A stretch of DNA of 64,000 nt from Proteles cristata cristata (GCA_017311185.1 JAESUZ010003505.1:1550001-1614000); one strand, 5' to 3'; counted from the first letter of the stretch, positions 34,978-46,790 are shown. The notes: a model not told the origin generated them from the sequence alone. Translations and numbers: made by a program.

Positions 34978-35380
34978 TGATGGGGGTTCGAAGCCAACAG
35001 TGAAGAAAGAATTCTTGAGACGTCTTCGGTGCGAAAAAGGTAATTTTATTAAAGCAGGAGTACAGGACCCTTGGGCAGGAAGAATCGCCCCAGGACCAGG
35101 AAAGAGAGACTGATTATATACTTGAGAGACGGGGTAGCTAAACTCTAGGGGAAGTCTCCAAAGGGTTTTTCATATGCTGAAGAATACACGGATCCTGGAG
35201 GCCTAGCTATTGTCAAGCTAAGGTTGTTTTTTCCTCTAGGGAAACATTAACATTAAGGCAGTAGGAGTTCCTGGAGACAGGTTGTACTCTGCCCGCCTCA
35301 AGTTATTTGTCAGTGGGCTGCAGGTTATAAGGAAATTTAATTTTTTCTGCCATTTCCTTCTGCTTTTGCTTCCCACATCA
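34978..35380 (-). mobile_element. Carnivore ERV1-like solo LTR
   Basis: The plus strand begins 'tgatgggggttcgaagccaa' and ends 'gcttcccacatca', giving imperfect terminal inverted repeats 'tgatggggg'/'cccacatca'. In the minus direction it has a TATATAA box (35114-35120), then an AATAAA signal about 65 bp downstream (35045-35050), then a U5-like end with 'tctcaagaattctttcttca' as in carnivore gamma-type LTRs. This order U3-TATA-R-AATAAA-U5 supports the call. There is no internal gene, so it is a solo LTR. No clean target-site duplication is seen: flanks are 'ggag' and 'ctat'. Confidence 0.8.
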
Positions 35381-35857
35381 CTATCATCTTTGCTAAAGCA
35401 AGTTTTCATACTCCATACAATATTTTCTAATCCCACTGAAATCTGCTGAAATCTACATTGCTGTGTTTCTACTCAGCAAGTTCAAACTCTTCCAACTCCT
35501 TAAGATTTCTGGCGTTCTTCTTTCTTCATGAAGTCACATAAGGCCGCCATTTAACCAGAATGACAGTGGGCCAGATCCCTTCCTAAATTTCTTTTGGGAA
35601 AATAAGCCTCCTTTCAAATTTTTCATCCACTATGCAGATCCATTTCCACATGCCCAAACTTTCAGCTTGTCAGAATATTTCAAGCCAGTCACACCTAAAT
35701 ATATTTCATCCACTCTTGTTTTCCATAAAAGTAGGGTTTTTAAACTATTGCCACACAATTATTTTATTGCTTCTTGATTCAAAGGCAAGAACATTCAGCT
35801 GAAAGGATGAAGCCGTCACAAAATTGTCAAATAATATTTACTGTATCATTTGACATT
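35381..35857. other. Unique sequence between LTR and SINE
   Basis: No retroviral internal sequence follows the LTR. No gene recognised. Confidence 0.5.
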
Positions 35858-35871
35858 TGTTTTACTTTTTT

Positions 35872-36084
35872 TTTTTTAATGTTTTATTTCTAGGAGAGAG
35901 AGAGAGAGAGACAGCGTGAGCAGGGGAGGGTCAGAGAGAGAGGGAGTCACAGACTGAAACAGGCTCCAGGCTCTGAGTTGGCAGTCAGCACAGAGCCCGA
36001 CGCGGGGCTCGAACCCACGAACCGCGAGATCAGGACCCAAGCGAAAGTCAGACGCTTAACCGCCTAAGCCACCCAGGCGCCCCC
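35872..36084 (-). repeat. Young felid tRNA-Lys SINE, subfamily with 'TTGGCAGTCAGCAC'
   Basis: CpG-rich, little diverged: 'cccgacgcggggctcgaacc', 'gaaccgcgagatca', 'aggcgcccc'. 'tgttttactttttt' flanks it exactly (35858-35871, 36085-36098). It shares the body insertion 'ggcagtcagcac' and the motif 'aagcgaaagt' with the copy at 63627. Confidence 0.97.
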
Positions 36085-36098
36085 TGTTTTACTTTTTT

Positions 36099-37479
36099 AA
36101 TTGAAAAACTCATCTCTGGGGACAATTTATTAAAAAAGGATACAGAGATATTTTTACTTCAGTGTATTATGCGTTTTAATGGAGACTTTAGTTTTCCACA
36201 TATTTAAATATCCATGCTAAATATTTTTGAAGATTTGATATTAAAATCACACAAGTTATCAGGCTAGATTTTTGTTTTTTTAATTTTTCCCCAGAGAAAT
36301 TGATTAGGAATCTTGGGAAGTTTTCGTAAGTTCCTTTTGATACTCTCTCTCTTTAGTTCACAACAACTTTTATTTGTATTGTTCTGTTTTTTCAACTAAA
36401 GTTACTAGATTTAATGAAAGATTAGTCCTGGGTCCCCATGATATCTGAGAAGCAAGAAATCAAATTATTGAGAAATATATTATCATTGTGTCCTTAAGAC
36501 TTAGGTAGACCTACTCTGTTGTTGGGGTTTGTTTATGTTTTTGTTTTTTGTAGTTATTTGCTTACAGCTGCAAAAAACTAAAAGGGTAATTAAGAGCTGC
36601 AAGAATTAGCGAAACACAGAAAGAAAAATACTTGGTATAGTATCCACAAAAATAAAAGGAAACCAACACAACTGTGTAAACAAATTTTATCTAGTTCTTT
36701 CTTAATATAGGATTCCCACAGTTTCTCCTCAACTGCCCTGCATATTTTACTGTTGAAATAAAACCTCATCGTTTCCCACTGAGCTTTTTTAAATTCTTTT
36801 TTCATTTTAGAACAAATGTTCCAACACTTCATTTTATACTGGTTGCAGTAGTTATTGTTCTAGTGAATTTAGCAGAGAGATGTTCTCAGAAACTCATAAT
36901 TTCCTGAAAACAACAACTTCCATGTTAAATTTTTTGATGCTTCATCACAACCCAAATATGAGTTTATCTTCAAATTTTGAGGAAGACCTTAATTCTTAAT
37001 TGATTTCTGAGAAAATTTTAAAGAAGCCTTATTGTCAATGCCGAAAATATTTTGGCTGTTTAGATTAATTCAAGTTTGAATATCGCTTAACTGAAACTTC
37101 AAATATAGTGAATAGGCTTTTTACATTCACTAGCTGAAAAATATGCCCATTTTTCATCGCTTTACCTGGTTTTCATCTGTCAAAAATTCACAAAAATATA
37201 CAAAAAAATAAATAGCAGCTCAAACTGTACTACAATAATGTTTCAGTGAGAACTTTGTGTATTTTTCATGTAACATGTAAAAGTGGGCCCGTGTTCTATC
37301 ATGGAAGATACCAGATGTCAGCAGTTCCAATATGTAGATTTGTTATTTGTTTCAAGACATATATCTCCAGTTCCGAACAGACAAATCCAGAGATTTACAG
37401 TTTCAGTCTCTACCTGAAACTGATCCTCCAGCAATATACTCTTGAAGCCCCCAAATCCCCTGAGTCCTCTTTTCCCTCC
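36099..37479. other. Unique AT-rich sequence
   Basis: No gene or clear repeat over 1.4 kb. Confidence 0.5.
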
Positions 37480-37600
37480 AGTGCAATTCAATACATTCAA
37501 TTCCACAAGCATTAATTGGGCTTCTGCTGTGTGTAAAGCACTCAGTGTGAAGTACAACAAAGAAAAAGCTTCGGTCCTTGTCCATAATTTCAGCACAGGC
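37480..37600 (-). repeat. L2 3'-end fragment
   Basis: 'acattcaattccacaagcat', 'gggcttctgctgtgtgtaaa', 'gcactcagtgtgaagtacaa' is the complement of the L2 end (GCCTGGCACATAGTAGGTGCTC…TTGTTGAATGA). Confidence 0.65.
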
Positions 37601-40130
37601 GAAGTGTGCTCCCTTGCTTTCCCCGGAGAAGGAAAGCTGCCGCTAGTATCATTGGGAACAGAAGTAAACATCTGGATATTGCTAGTTTCTTTATTCTCCC
37701 TCAAGTGGCAGATCACCTCATGGAGTGCGCGTCTATTCCCACCTCAGTTTCTGTGCACCTGCACACATATGCACACACTCTATCCCCATCAGATCTGCAG
37801 TGGCAAGGAGGCTTTCCTGTTTTTAATTTTCTTTCAAGTCATTCCCTTCTCACAGGAGTCCCAAGTTATTTCTCACTTCTATGGTCATGGAGATTCGGTC
37901 AAAACACTCTTAATATGTCAGCACAATGAAGAGTCACTTTCATTAATTTGTGAAAACCCTCTATATAAGATGACAAGTTGGAAGAGAGTAGAGAGAAGAG
38001 TAAAAACTAAAGGCATCAGACTCCCTCAAAGCAACACGAGGGCTGACATTTTTAGTCTGATCATTAGACATTTTCCATATGTCATTATCACTCCATAGAG
38101 TGGTAGAAAACCAATTTGAATAAGTTTGCAATGACAATATCATGGTTTGCCCATATTTATTTACTATGTGTGAACCACAATGCCATCAGAATCATTTATA
38201 TTCCATATAGTAGAGTGCAACTCTCTGGACATCCACTCAAATTGTTTCAAAATGGCAGAGAGGTAGCCCATGAGAAGTGCACTGCCGGGTGGAGACTAAC
38301 AGTAGTTCAGAGAGCGATATTCTGCCAGGACAACTGGGCAATAACACTTGTGTGAGGGCCCAGTCAAGACTGGGGTTCAATTTTCAAGTACAAAGAGGAG
38401 ACCCAGGATGCTGACTTGTAGGACACCTTCCCAGTCATGACAAGGGAGGAATCCCATGGCAGAAGGGAACTGGTGAGTTTATTCATGGAGTGACCACATC
38501 TGCTCCGTGCACCACGCTAGTATGAATCTGGGAACAAATCTTTCAGTTCCTTTGCTGCCAAGAAAACCACCACCACCACCACCACCACCACCACCACCAC
38601 CACCACCACCACCACAACACCTCTTCAGCTGTTCCCCTGGGGCCACTGAGGATGTGATTCCCTTTGGAGGCTAAATTCAGTACCTGAAGTCCCTAAATTC
38701 AGTATCTGAACTCCCACATGAAAGAGAAAGGAATCCAGGTTGGCCAAAAATGTTCTGTAGGTGAGCCTCTTATCCCGTCTACAAGAAATATTTGAGAGAT
38801 GTTCCATGGAGTTTGCCCATGAGATGCTGAGAGTCTATAAGCTTCATGATCTTTCTACCAGGGTATGTTCTCTATATGATTTGCAGATAGTTACCAAAAA
38901 TATTCACAGCTGAAAGCTCCTTACACACCCCTCCGAGAATCACACGCATTTACACCCTTTCCAGCTGCCCGCTATATTTAAAATCATAGAATTTTACCAC
39001 GATGTTTTCCCACTTTTGGATCTTATTTAGTGTAAAGTCATGAATTAACGTATAAAATGCCACCAAAACTACTGGTTATGTAAGAATCATCCAATTATTA
39101 TTATAAAGTGGATTTTTATGTTTCCATCATGTTTTCTCGTTCTCCACTTCCCTAAAGCAAACTGCAAAAGGATCATTATAGCAGTCTTTTTTTTTTTTTT
39201 AACCAGTGCTCTAATGGGAATTCTCACATGATTTAGATAACATGTAACAAAGAAGCACGCCACAGTACTGTATGGTTTTAATCGTATTTGAGCCATGTGA
39301 TGCCATACCAAAACGTATGGCTTGGCATAAAAGACTAAGTCCATATGTTCTAGATAAAGAGGTCACTTAGTGTGTGCATGTGAGTGAGTACGTGTGCATA
39401 CACACATACACACACATATAATTTGGAAGTCCTATCATTTTTCAAAATCTCAGATGCTTCATTCCTTCATTTTTGACAATTTAGATCTGTTTGATGTTCA
39501 GGACTAACAGATTTTTTTTAGCTACATTTTGAAAGTCATTCTCCAATGCAAAAGAAAAGGCATGGCACAAAGGCACTAAATTGAATGGACTTCAATGTAA
39601 AGAGCAACTACGGCCAAATAAAATAAAATAAAACAAAACAAGTAAATGAAAACAAGCAAAGAAAAATGAAAACAAACCAAAAGAGAGAGAGCAAAAAAAA
39701 TTTCACTAGAATAGTAAAAAATAACCCCCAAATATAGTCATACTCAGTTTCTGTCTGTGTCATTGGAACACCCACATTTAGATATTTAAAGTATGTGCTC
39801 CAGGACAGAAGGATTTTCATGTGATACGGTGCCACAGAATGAAGCTTAACTGAAAGTAGTCATTTATCATAGAATATTTAAGAAAATTCTGGTATTAATT
39901 AGGTATTAATCTCAGCATCACCTGCATAAATATGATTTGAAATTCTTGGGAAAATCCTTATGTCCTTTCACAGTTAGGTTGCTTTATCCCATTAACAGTC
40001 CCTTACTGAGAACAAGCAGAAGGCATTAATTTGCTCAGTAAATATTAATTGGATGGCAGATCCCATGCTAGTGAAACTACTCACTGAACTCTCCTAAGGA
40101 AGCATTCACATTGCTTACTTTAGGCTCTAC
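37601..40130. other. Unique sequence with simple repeats
   Basis: Holds the (ACC)n array at 38566, a GT/CA tract at 39370-39420, a T run near 39188 and an A-rich (AAAAT/AAAAC)n stretch at 39613-39690. The 218-codon frame at 37442-38098 is judged a chance ORF. Confidence 0.5.
38566..38615. repeat. (ACC)n trinucleotide microsatellite
   Basis: Fifty bases of perfect ACC repeat (nearly 17 units) without an interruption. Perfect arrays of this length are usually length-variable. It is not inside a long ORF, so not a poly-Thr/His/Pro coding tract. Confidence 0.97.
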
Positions 40131-40145
40131 TTACTTTGTGAACTT

Positions 40146-40366
40146 TTTTTTTGAAATTTGTTTATTTATTGTAAGAGAGAGAGTGAGAAAGAGAGCACAA
40201 GCAGATGAGAGGCAGAGAGAGAGAGAGGGAGAGAGAGAGAATCCCAAACAGGCTCCACACTCAGCACAGAGCCCAACACGGGGCTCTATCCCACAACCAC
40301 AAGATCACAACCTGAGCCAAGATCAAGAGTGAGACCCTTAACCAATTGAGCCACTCAGGCACACCT
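40146..40366 (-). repeat. tRNA-Lys SINE (older)
   Basis: 'tttgtttatttattgtaaga' tail, (GA)n, 'gagaatcccaaacaggctcc', 'cagcacagagcccaacacgg' and head 'gagccactcaggcacacc'. It lacks the felid 'gagctgtcagcac' block. Flanks 'actttgtgaac' and 'actttgacaaac' suggest an eroded duplication. Confidence 0.94.
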
Positions 40367-40378
40367 TGACTTTGACAA

Positions 40379-41149
40379 ACCTAACTTCTAAATTAGTTTT
40401 TACGTGAAAACGTATGTTTGCTATAGATTGTTCAGCTCTTCCTTCCACCAATTAGAAGAGTAAAAACCTTGGAGACGAGAACATTTATCTTCGAAGTCAA
40501 CAGCTTTCCACTGTCTGGATTGTATCAGGCTACTGAAAGGGCTTTATACAATTTGCTGTGGCTGATTATTGGGAAGGAGTGTTTCTGAGGAAAAGGATCA
40601 ACATCAGATGCCTGTGACTGTTTCCGGTCCCGCCCCCCGCCTTCTTCCCAGAGATGGGAGTGACTGATAACAGCTCCAGCTTCCTTATGGGATCTTGCCC
40701 CTGGCCAGGTACTTTACACCCCTGCTGAAAGCATGGTCCCTAGCTAACTAAAACCAATTATGACAAGACTTTGGGTAATTAACCTCCTCATGTCTCATTT
40801 CCAACTTGTTGGAAGTGTCAGACTTGCAAAATCTTACTGCTAGGGGTCCTTTCATAAGGAAAATGCTGTTGGTGGAAAATTACAAGACCACGGAGAACAA
40901 GCTTGTCTTCCTCCCACATGAGGATATGAACACAGACCGTGGCCCAACTGATGGCCGGACTCTGCGGTTTCCTCCTAAGTGCACCAGCCACTCCTTCTCA
41001 TCTCATTTGATACATTTTCATTTGAGGCCTGATCACAAAGTGCTCAAGTCTCATGCCTCTTCTTTTCCATTTTAGAGGATTTCAACCAAGTCCATGGTTT
41101 TAAAGGCCGTTATTTCCAGATTAATGTCTCCAGCCCTAACCTCTCCCTG
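40379..41149. other. Unique or unassigned sequence
   Basis: A lone GC-box-like 'cccgccccccgcc' lies at 40628-40640 but has no CpG island around it. Possibly the 5' continuation of the L2 that follows. No gene. Confidence 0.45.
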
Positions 41150-41575
41150 GAACCCCAGACTTCTATATAACCGTCTATCCAGCGTTTCCTCTCAGGTGTT
41201 CTTTGGGGATGTAAAACGTAGTGTGTCTGATCTGAACTCTTGATATCCACGTTCACTCTTACTTCAAACACTTGGCATTCTTGCAGGGTTCTAAATCTCA
41301 ATAAATCTTTCCACCATCCAACAAGTTTCTTACACCTAAGAGTCCTCAGTTGCTCTTTTTGTCTGCGTAGACCCCATATCCACCAGCAAAGCTGCTGCCT
41401 TCAGGGTCTGACCACCTCATACCTTCCTCTGGCTCAGGCCACCATGATTCCTCACCAGGCCTATGGCAACACCGTCCTGAGTGATCTCATATTTCCCCAC
41501 AGCCTATGATTCTCATAGTGGGCTTTTAAGACAAAACAGATCTTGTAGATTATCCAACTCAAGTATTCCAGAGTT

Positions 41576-41799
41576 GGGGAGCCTGGGTGGCTCAGTCTGT
41601 TAAATGTCTGACTCTTGATTTTGGCTCAGGTCATGATCTCATGGTTTGTGAGTTCCAGCCCCACATTGGGCTCTGTGCTTACAGTGCAAAGCCTGCTTGG
41701 GATTCTCTCTCTCTGCCCCTCCCTGACTTGTACTTTCTCTCTCTTTCTCTCTCTCTCTCCCAAAATATAGAAATAAACTTTAAAAATAGTGTATATATA
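41576..41799 (+). repeat. Felid tRNA-Lys SINE with perfect 12-bp duplication
   Basis: Head 'ggggagcctgggtggctcag', body 'cattgggctctgtgcttaca', long CT block. 'tattccagagtt' is exact at 41564-41575 and 41800-41811. Interrupts an L2. Confidence 0.96.
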
Positions 41800-42156
41800 T
41801 ATTCCAGAGTTTTCTGATACCAATTATAAGAACCAAAGTATTCACATAAGGCCTACAACATAATATGGCTCCTAGAAAAGTCTCCAGCTATCGGTCCCTC
41901 ACTTAGCGGTCTCCTTGGAATTGATCATAACAGCCAGCACACTCCACTCTGGGGACTCTGCCCCTGCTGCCAGTAATGCCTTCCCCTCAAGTGTCTCCGT
42001 GGCTCTCGCCCACACTTCATTCATGTCCTTGCTTGAAACCACCTCTGTAGCCCACTATATAAAATAGTACATGCCTCCGGTTTTTCTCGGTCCCTTTGCC
42101 TTGCCTTACATTTTAGTGCACATACCATTCCTGGCATAATAATATATATTTATTTT

Positions 42157-42394
42157 GGGGGACACCTGGGTGGCTCTGTGGTTAAGCACCCAGCTTCGGC
42201 TCCAGTCATGATCTTGCGGTTTGTGGGTTTGAGCTCCGCATCAGGCTCTGTGCTGACAGCTCAGAGCCTGGAGCCTACCTTGGATTCTGTGTCTCCCTTT
42301 CTCTCTGCCCCTCCCGTGCTCATGCTCTATCTCTCTTTCTCTCTCTCTGTCTCAAAAATGAATAAAAACGTTTAAGAATTTTAAAAAATGATTA
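42157..42394 (+). repeat. Felid tRNA-Lys SINE with 17-bp duplication
   Basis: Head 'ggggacacctgggtggctct' to 'caaaaatgaataaaaacg'. Flanks 'taatatatatttatttt' (42140-42156) and 'taatacatatttatttt' (42395-42411) differ at one base. Interrupts the same L2. Confidence 0.96.
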
Positions 42395-42689
42395 TAATAC
42401 ATATTTATTTTTCCAATATTTATTATCTCCTCCTCCAATGTGTAAGCTCCATTAGAACAGGGGATAGGTCTGCTTTGTTTACAGTATAAATACCAAATGT
42501 CTAGAATGATACCAGGTACATAGTTGTTGTCTATTAAATATGTATTAAATGAATGACTCACAGTATTAATTCATGAGTTCCTGCCAGCCGGGCAAATCTA
42601 ATCTTTGCTACTGGTTAAGATCACTTATGTGAGAGCTCAGTTCAAAAGAGTTTCTCAACTCTAAACATGGTAAGGATAGTAACAGCTGC

Positions 42690-42900
42690 TTTTACTCTGT
42701 GTTTGCTATGCTACAGATAATGTGCAAAGTGTTTATTATTTATTTGCCTTACTTAATCCTCAAAAGGGAACTACCTGGGATTACTCCTACTTTTGAGATA
42801 AGAGACCAGAAGTATGGGCTTCACAGTTAATAAGTGGTAATATGGGTGTAGAATCCAGAGACTACCCAAGGTTACACAGACTGTGTGCTTGAGTTTCATA
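42690..42900 (-). repeat. MIR SINE
   Basis: Complement of MIR in order: 'tgtgtttgctatgctacaga', 'ccttacttaatcctcaaaag', 'ttaataagtggtaatatggg', 'aaggttacacagactgtgtg'. Confidence 0.82.
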
Positions 42901-45014
42901 CTTTAACAAAAAGCCCAGACTCAAATGCCTACAGAGGGCAATCCACAGTGGAAACCATCCAGTGGTCTTCTTGCTTTCCTTTGTCGAGTCACTTTTGATA
43001 GAGACGTGGGCATGGATAAATATTCCTCTGCGGTGAGGGGGGTGGGCAGGGAGGGGGTAGAACAAACAGTCATGAATTCAGGACGATGCTTCAAAGGAAG
43101 CTTCAACAGCAAGTGAGGAGGACAGCACATCTAGAAGTGGTGAGTCACCGCTTGGCCTGAGCCAGTTGTCGCATGAAGGAATATACACAGGCCAGATTCT
43201 TCACTTCCTCCAAAGAAAGTAGAAACTCAAATTTTTAAATGAAATTTCCCATCGTTCTACATGTCAGCTGGACACTATCAAGCACGAGAGACCACGCAAA
43301 GCCTATCTGTGGGCCATGTGCAGCCCACAGATGCCCCGGCTGTAAATGCTGACCGAAGTTCTATGCCTGGTATTATAGCCGAGGTGTGAGAGGCAGGGAT
43401 AGGGATGGGGAGAGGACACAATCAGAGATCGATTGTAAGGAGGGAAAAGCTAACAGAGGGTAATGCCAATGCCATACGCGATAATCAACTCCAGAAACTT
43501 TAGGAAGGGGAATTGCTCCCATCTGAGGCGATCAGAGGTAGAATCACATAACAAGGGGAATCTAACCAGACCCCGAAAGATGCTTTGTGTGGAAAGATAA
43601 TTACGTCAGCGTGGCAGGGATCGGATAAAACAGCGAGTTACATGTAATGCTCTGAAAACCATGCGGCACTTAGACATCGAGAGAATCTTTAATTACAAGT
43701 GAGAACAGGCATCGTATAAAATACTTGAAAATTTACATAAAATCAAATTAATGCACAGAAAGATTCTGTTGCCATCTTAGTAAGATAATGTGTATTTTTT
43801 ATGTGCATGTGAGGTTCTCAATGATAACTGCATTTTAGATTAGGGCATTAAGCCACGTAAGTTCGACTTTTAAATAAAATCTGTATATGTTTATATTTCA
43901 CACCTGGGGGTACAGGTGACTGTAGCTGCTTTATCCCGCTTTTTTCCTTTCATTTATTTACAGGCTTTATGTTGAAAACCTAAGTTGATTCTTATTTCGT
44001 TACTGACGTGGAGACAGCTTTGAAAATTCAGTGTGCCCATTTTTTGGATGTCACTTCTAGTGATTAGGAACTGATTTGAAACGTCCAGCAATAACGGTCT
44101 CTCCCTGCCTTTCAGTAACCTTTCTATCCTCAGTCCGATAGTGGAAGGTTTTTGGTTTGTGGCTTTTAAAGTGACATTAGGGCACATATATTCTGCCTGT
44201 GAGCAGATCTGTCCACCCACATAGCCTAAGTACACTGTGCTCCAGCAATTATAAATTAAATAATAATTTAATTTTAAAATATTTAAATTTAATATTTACA
44301 TTCCATATTGGACAATATATTTTGAAGACAGCCATTTTCTGATGAATGTTTTTAATTTTAAGGGCTCTAATATAAGGAATAATAAAAATGACATTTTAGA
44401 CTATTCTGAATTTAGGAGCATAAATAGGAAATTTCAGGGCCTGGTTTTCAAGAGCAAACGCTAACAGGATAAACAAAATTAAACCCGTCATGATGCAAAA
44501 AATGCTTTTTCATCCTGCACGTATTTTAATATGCACTTCTGAGGTTTACAGAGACTTTAGTTTTCACTTTAGAGAAAAAGTGTTACCCAGTATAGGTGAT
44601 AAATTAGGTTACCACAGTTTCTTGTGTGACCCTTAAAAGGTGAACAAACTAACTATACTTCAAAAGCAGAGCTGTTAACCTTAACGTGGATTATAGATTT
44701 GAACTGGGTGGAAGGATGTACAAGCAGATGTAAAGGTTTGGGTTAATACTCCCACTATTTGGTTATCCATATTGGCATATTTGGGCATGACATCTGTAAG
44801 CTAGCTCAACAGCATATGCAGGGAATTTTCATCTGTTTGGTTTTATAACTTGACTTCTGCCTTTCCCTTCTGAATTCATTTCTCTCTACCTTACTACTAG
44901 TAACTAGGAGAGTTTATCTCTGTTCCTCTAACAAGGCTCCACTGACCATTTTTTCTGTACACCTTTTTCATCCCCACGTCTATATCTTTGTTCGCATTGT
45001 TGAGACCATAAACA
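42901..45014. other. Unique sequence with scattered CpGs and one hairpin
   Basis: A perfect 10-bp stem ('atctgtgggc'/'gcccacagat') with an 8-nt loop lies at 43305-43332. CpG-containing words (e.g. 'ccatacgcgataatc', 'attacgtcagcgtgg') cluster at 43480-43720, with an exact TTACGTCA at 43601-43608. No gene recognised. Confidence 0.5.
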
Positions 45015-45200
45015 ACACGGTGAGTCAGACTTGAATTTAAATTTCAGTTGTGCTATCTATAAATGGCGTTTTGGTGCAAATTATTTAATCTCTTGAGTTT
45101 TTTACTCGTGAAATGAATACCATATACAATTATCGTAAGGATGAAATCAGGCAGGTAGGTTATCACAGTGCCAAACATACAGTTCATGTCATAGCTCGTT
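45015..45200 (+). repeat. MIR SINE
   Basis: 'gtgagtcagacttgaattta', 'gtgcaaattatttaatctct', 'aaggatgaaatcaggcaggt', 'cacagtgccaaacatacagt' follow the MIR consensus from the tRNA-like part to the 3' tail. Confidence 0.78.
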
Positions 45201-46130
45201 AAGGAAGAGAGTCACTTTTTAATGATGCAACTCCAAACTTAACTTTGTTATTTGCTTGTAACTCAAAACTTAACTTACCCAAAGCCTGCTAGTGACTCAA
45301 GGGCAGAATATATATCATAAGGATAAGGCATTATACTGAAATAGAACAATCAGAGATGTAGTACACATTCAGCTCATCTACTTGACCTTGAGAAATCGTG
45401 AAAAATCCCTAGGTCGATCTACTGTATCAAAAGCCTCAAGGGATAGACTCAGAAGCCTCTTTCAGCTTACAGAGTCCTGTTATCGGTCCTGAATTATTTC
45501 ATTTTACCTACGGAGAATGTTCCCGTATTCTGTTGTATTTATTCATATATTAGCAAGTAGACATTTTTTTTTTCAGATTTTAAACACCAGTATAATGCAG
45601 AGAGCAAGGTTATGCCTTTTGAGCCATAAAGGTAGGCTTTTGAGGGAAAAGGGAAAAGAAATAGTGCCAATAAAAATGAATTACATGACTATTCTCTTCA
45701 TTGTCCATTCCCCGATAGCATTAACCTGTCCATTGCCATGATTTTATAAGCAACACCTCTCCTAGACTTCATTTTTGAGTCTCTTACTGAATTTTGATGG
45801 TGCAATTTTTGTGTCAATATACCCACTGAAATTTTATAGAATCTCACATTTATCTTTAGATAATAGGTATTAGTTTCTTAAACATATATAAAGAAAATTT
45901 AAAAATCCCGTTATTAATGATCTAACAGTCACTATTTTATAAAGAAAATAAAACACAAACAGGAGTAAAAATGTAAAATATACAGGAATGACACATCCTT
46001 CATCTCGGCTATTCCACCCCAAATGGGTCATTTTCTCAGCTTTATGTTTTGTTTCAGAATGTCTATGCAAAATCAGCATATGTACACAGGTATTTTTTTA
46101 CAGTGTATAATATGCTACATAAGGTCGCAC
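45201..46130. other. Unique sequence
   Basis: No gene, no clear repeat. Confidence 0.5.
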
Positions 46131-46150
46131 TCTCTTTACCTTACTTTTTT

Positions 46151-46356
46151 CAAGTTTATCTTAATGTTTATTTTTAAAGGAGAAAGAGACAGAGCATGAG
46201 CAGGGGAGAGGCAGAGAGAGAGACTCAGAATCCGAAACAGGGTCCAGGCTCTGAGCCGTCAGCACAGAGCGCAATGCTGGGCTCAAACCCACAAACTGTG
46301 ATATCGTGACCTCAGCCAGAGTCAGACATTAAACACCTAGGCCACCCAGGCATCCC
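46151..46356 (-). repeat. Felid-type tRNA-Lys SINE
   Basis: 'cttaatgtttatttttaaag' tail, 'gagccgtcagcacagagcgc' body and head 'ggccacccaggcatccc'. Flanks 'ctttaccttactttttt' and 'ctctaccttacattttt' are the target-site duplication. Confidence 0.95.
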
Positions 46357-46639
46357 TCTACCTTACATTTTTTTTTTTTTAACTCTTAATTCCACTTGGA
46401 AATATTTCCTGATAAGCCATGCAAATCCACCTGACTGTGTCACATTCCACTGTATGGACATTCCACAGTTTCCATCCATTACCTTTCTAATAGGCCCCTT
46501 CCTTGTTTCCAGCTGTTGTTACAAACAGTACTGCCAGGAGCATCATTTGACTTCCATCTTGGCAATCTTGGATGAGCACACCCTAGCTCTGTGATTGGAA
46601 TCCAGGGGCATTCATTTGCAATTTAGTTGATTTAAAAAG

Positions 46640-46790
46640 ATGCTTTATAATCATTTGTAATCTCTAATCCTCTCAGAATCAATGTCCATTTTATGGATGA
46701 GAAAAAGTGGGGAATTAATTCAGTGCAAACACTTGATTAGCAAGCATAGAGACAAAATCAGAGCGCATCCCTCCCTAGGTTCTTCGGCTC
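46640..46790 (-). repeat. MIR SINE relic
   Basis: 'taatctctaatcctctcaga', 'tccattttatggatgagaaa' and 'gattagcaagcatagagaca' match the complement of the MIR core. Strongly decayed. Confidence 0.68.

Larger units (their letters stand above)
41150..42556 (+). repeat. L2 LINE split by two SINEs
   Basis: Pieces in L2 order: 'aagagtcctcagttgctctt' and 'cctctggctcaggccaccat' (41.34-41.45 kb), 'ctgccagtaatgccttcccc' (41.97 kb), then after the second SINE 'tgtaagctccattagaacag', 'ccaggtacatagttgttgtc' and 'aaatgaatgactc', the L2 3' end. No open frame survives. Confidence 0.75.

Noticed and set aside
35381..35857. Search for retroviral internal genes beside the 34978 LTR
   Set aside because: No primer-binding site, gag/pol-like frame or second LTR found on either side; it is a solo LTR.
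37442..38098. 218-codon plus-strand ORF, the longest in the window
   Set aside because: It begins next to an L2 3' fragment, has no recognisable domain, overlaps other ORFs on both strands and has no promoter or splice context. In 64 kb, chance ORFs of this length are expected occasionally.
40628..40640. GC-box 'cccgccccccgcc' suggesting a promoter
   Set aside because: No CpG island, TATA/Inr arrangement or ORF follows it; a single Sp1-like word is not enough.
43010..43142. Possible exon ending at 'AGTG|gtgagt'
   Set aside because: All three frames contain stops between any plausible acceptor and the donor.
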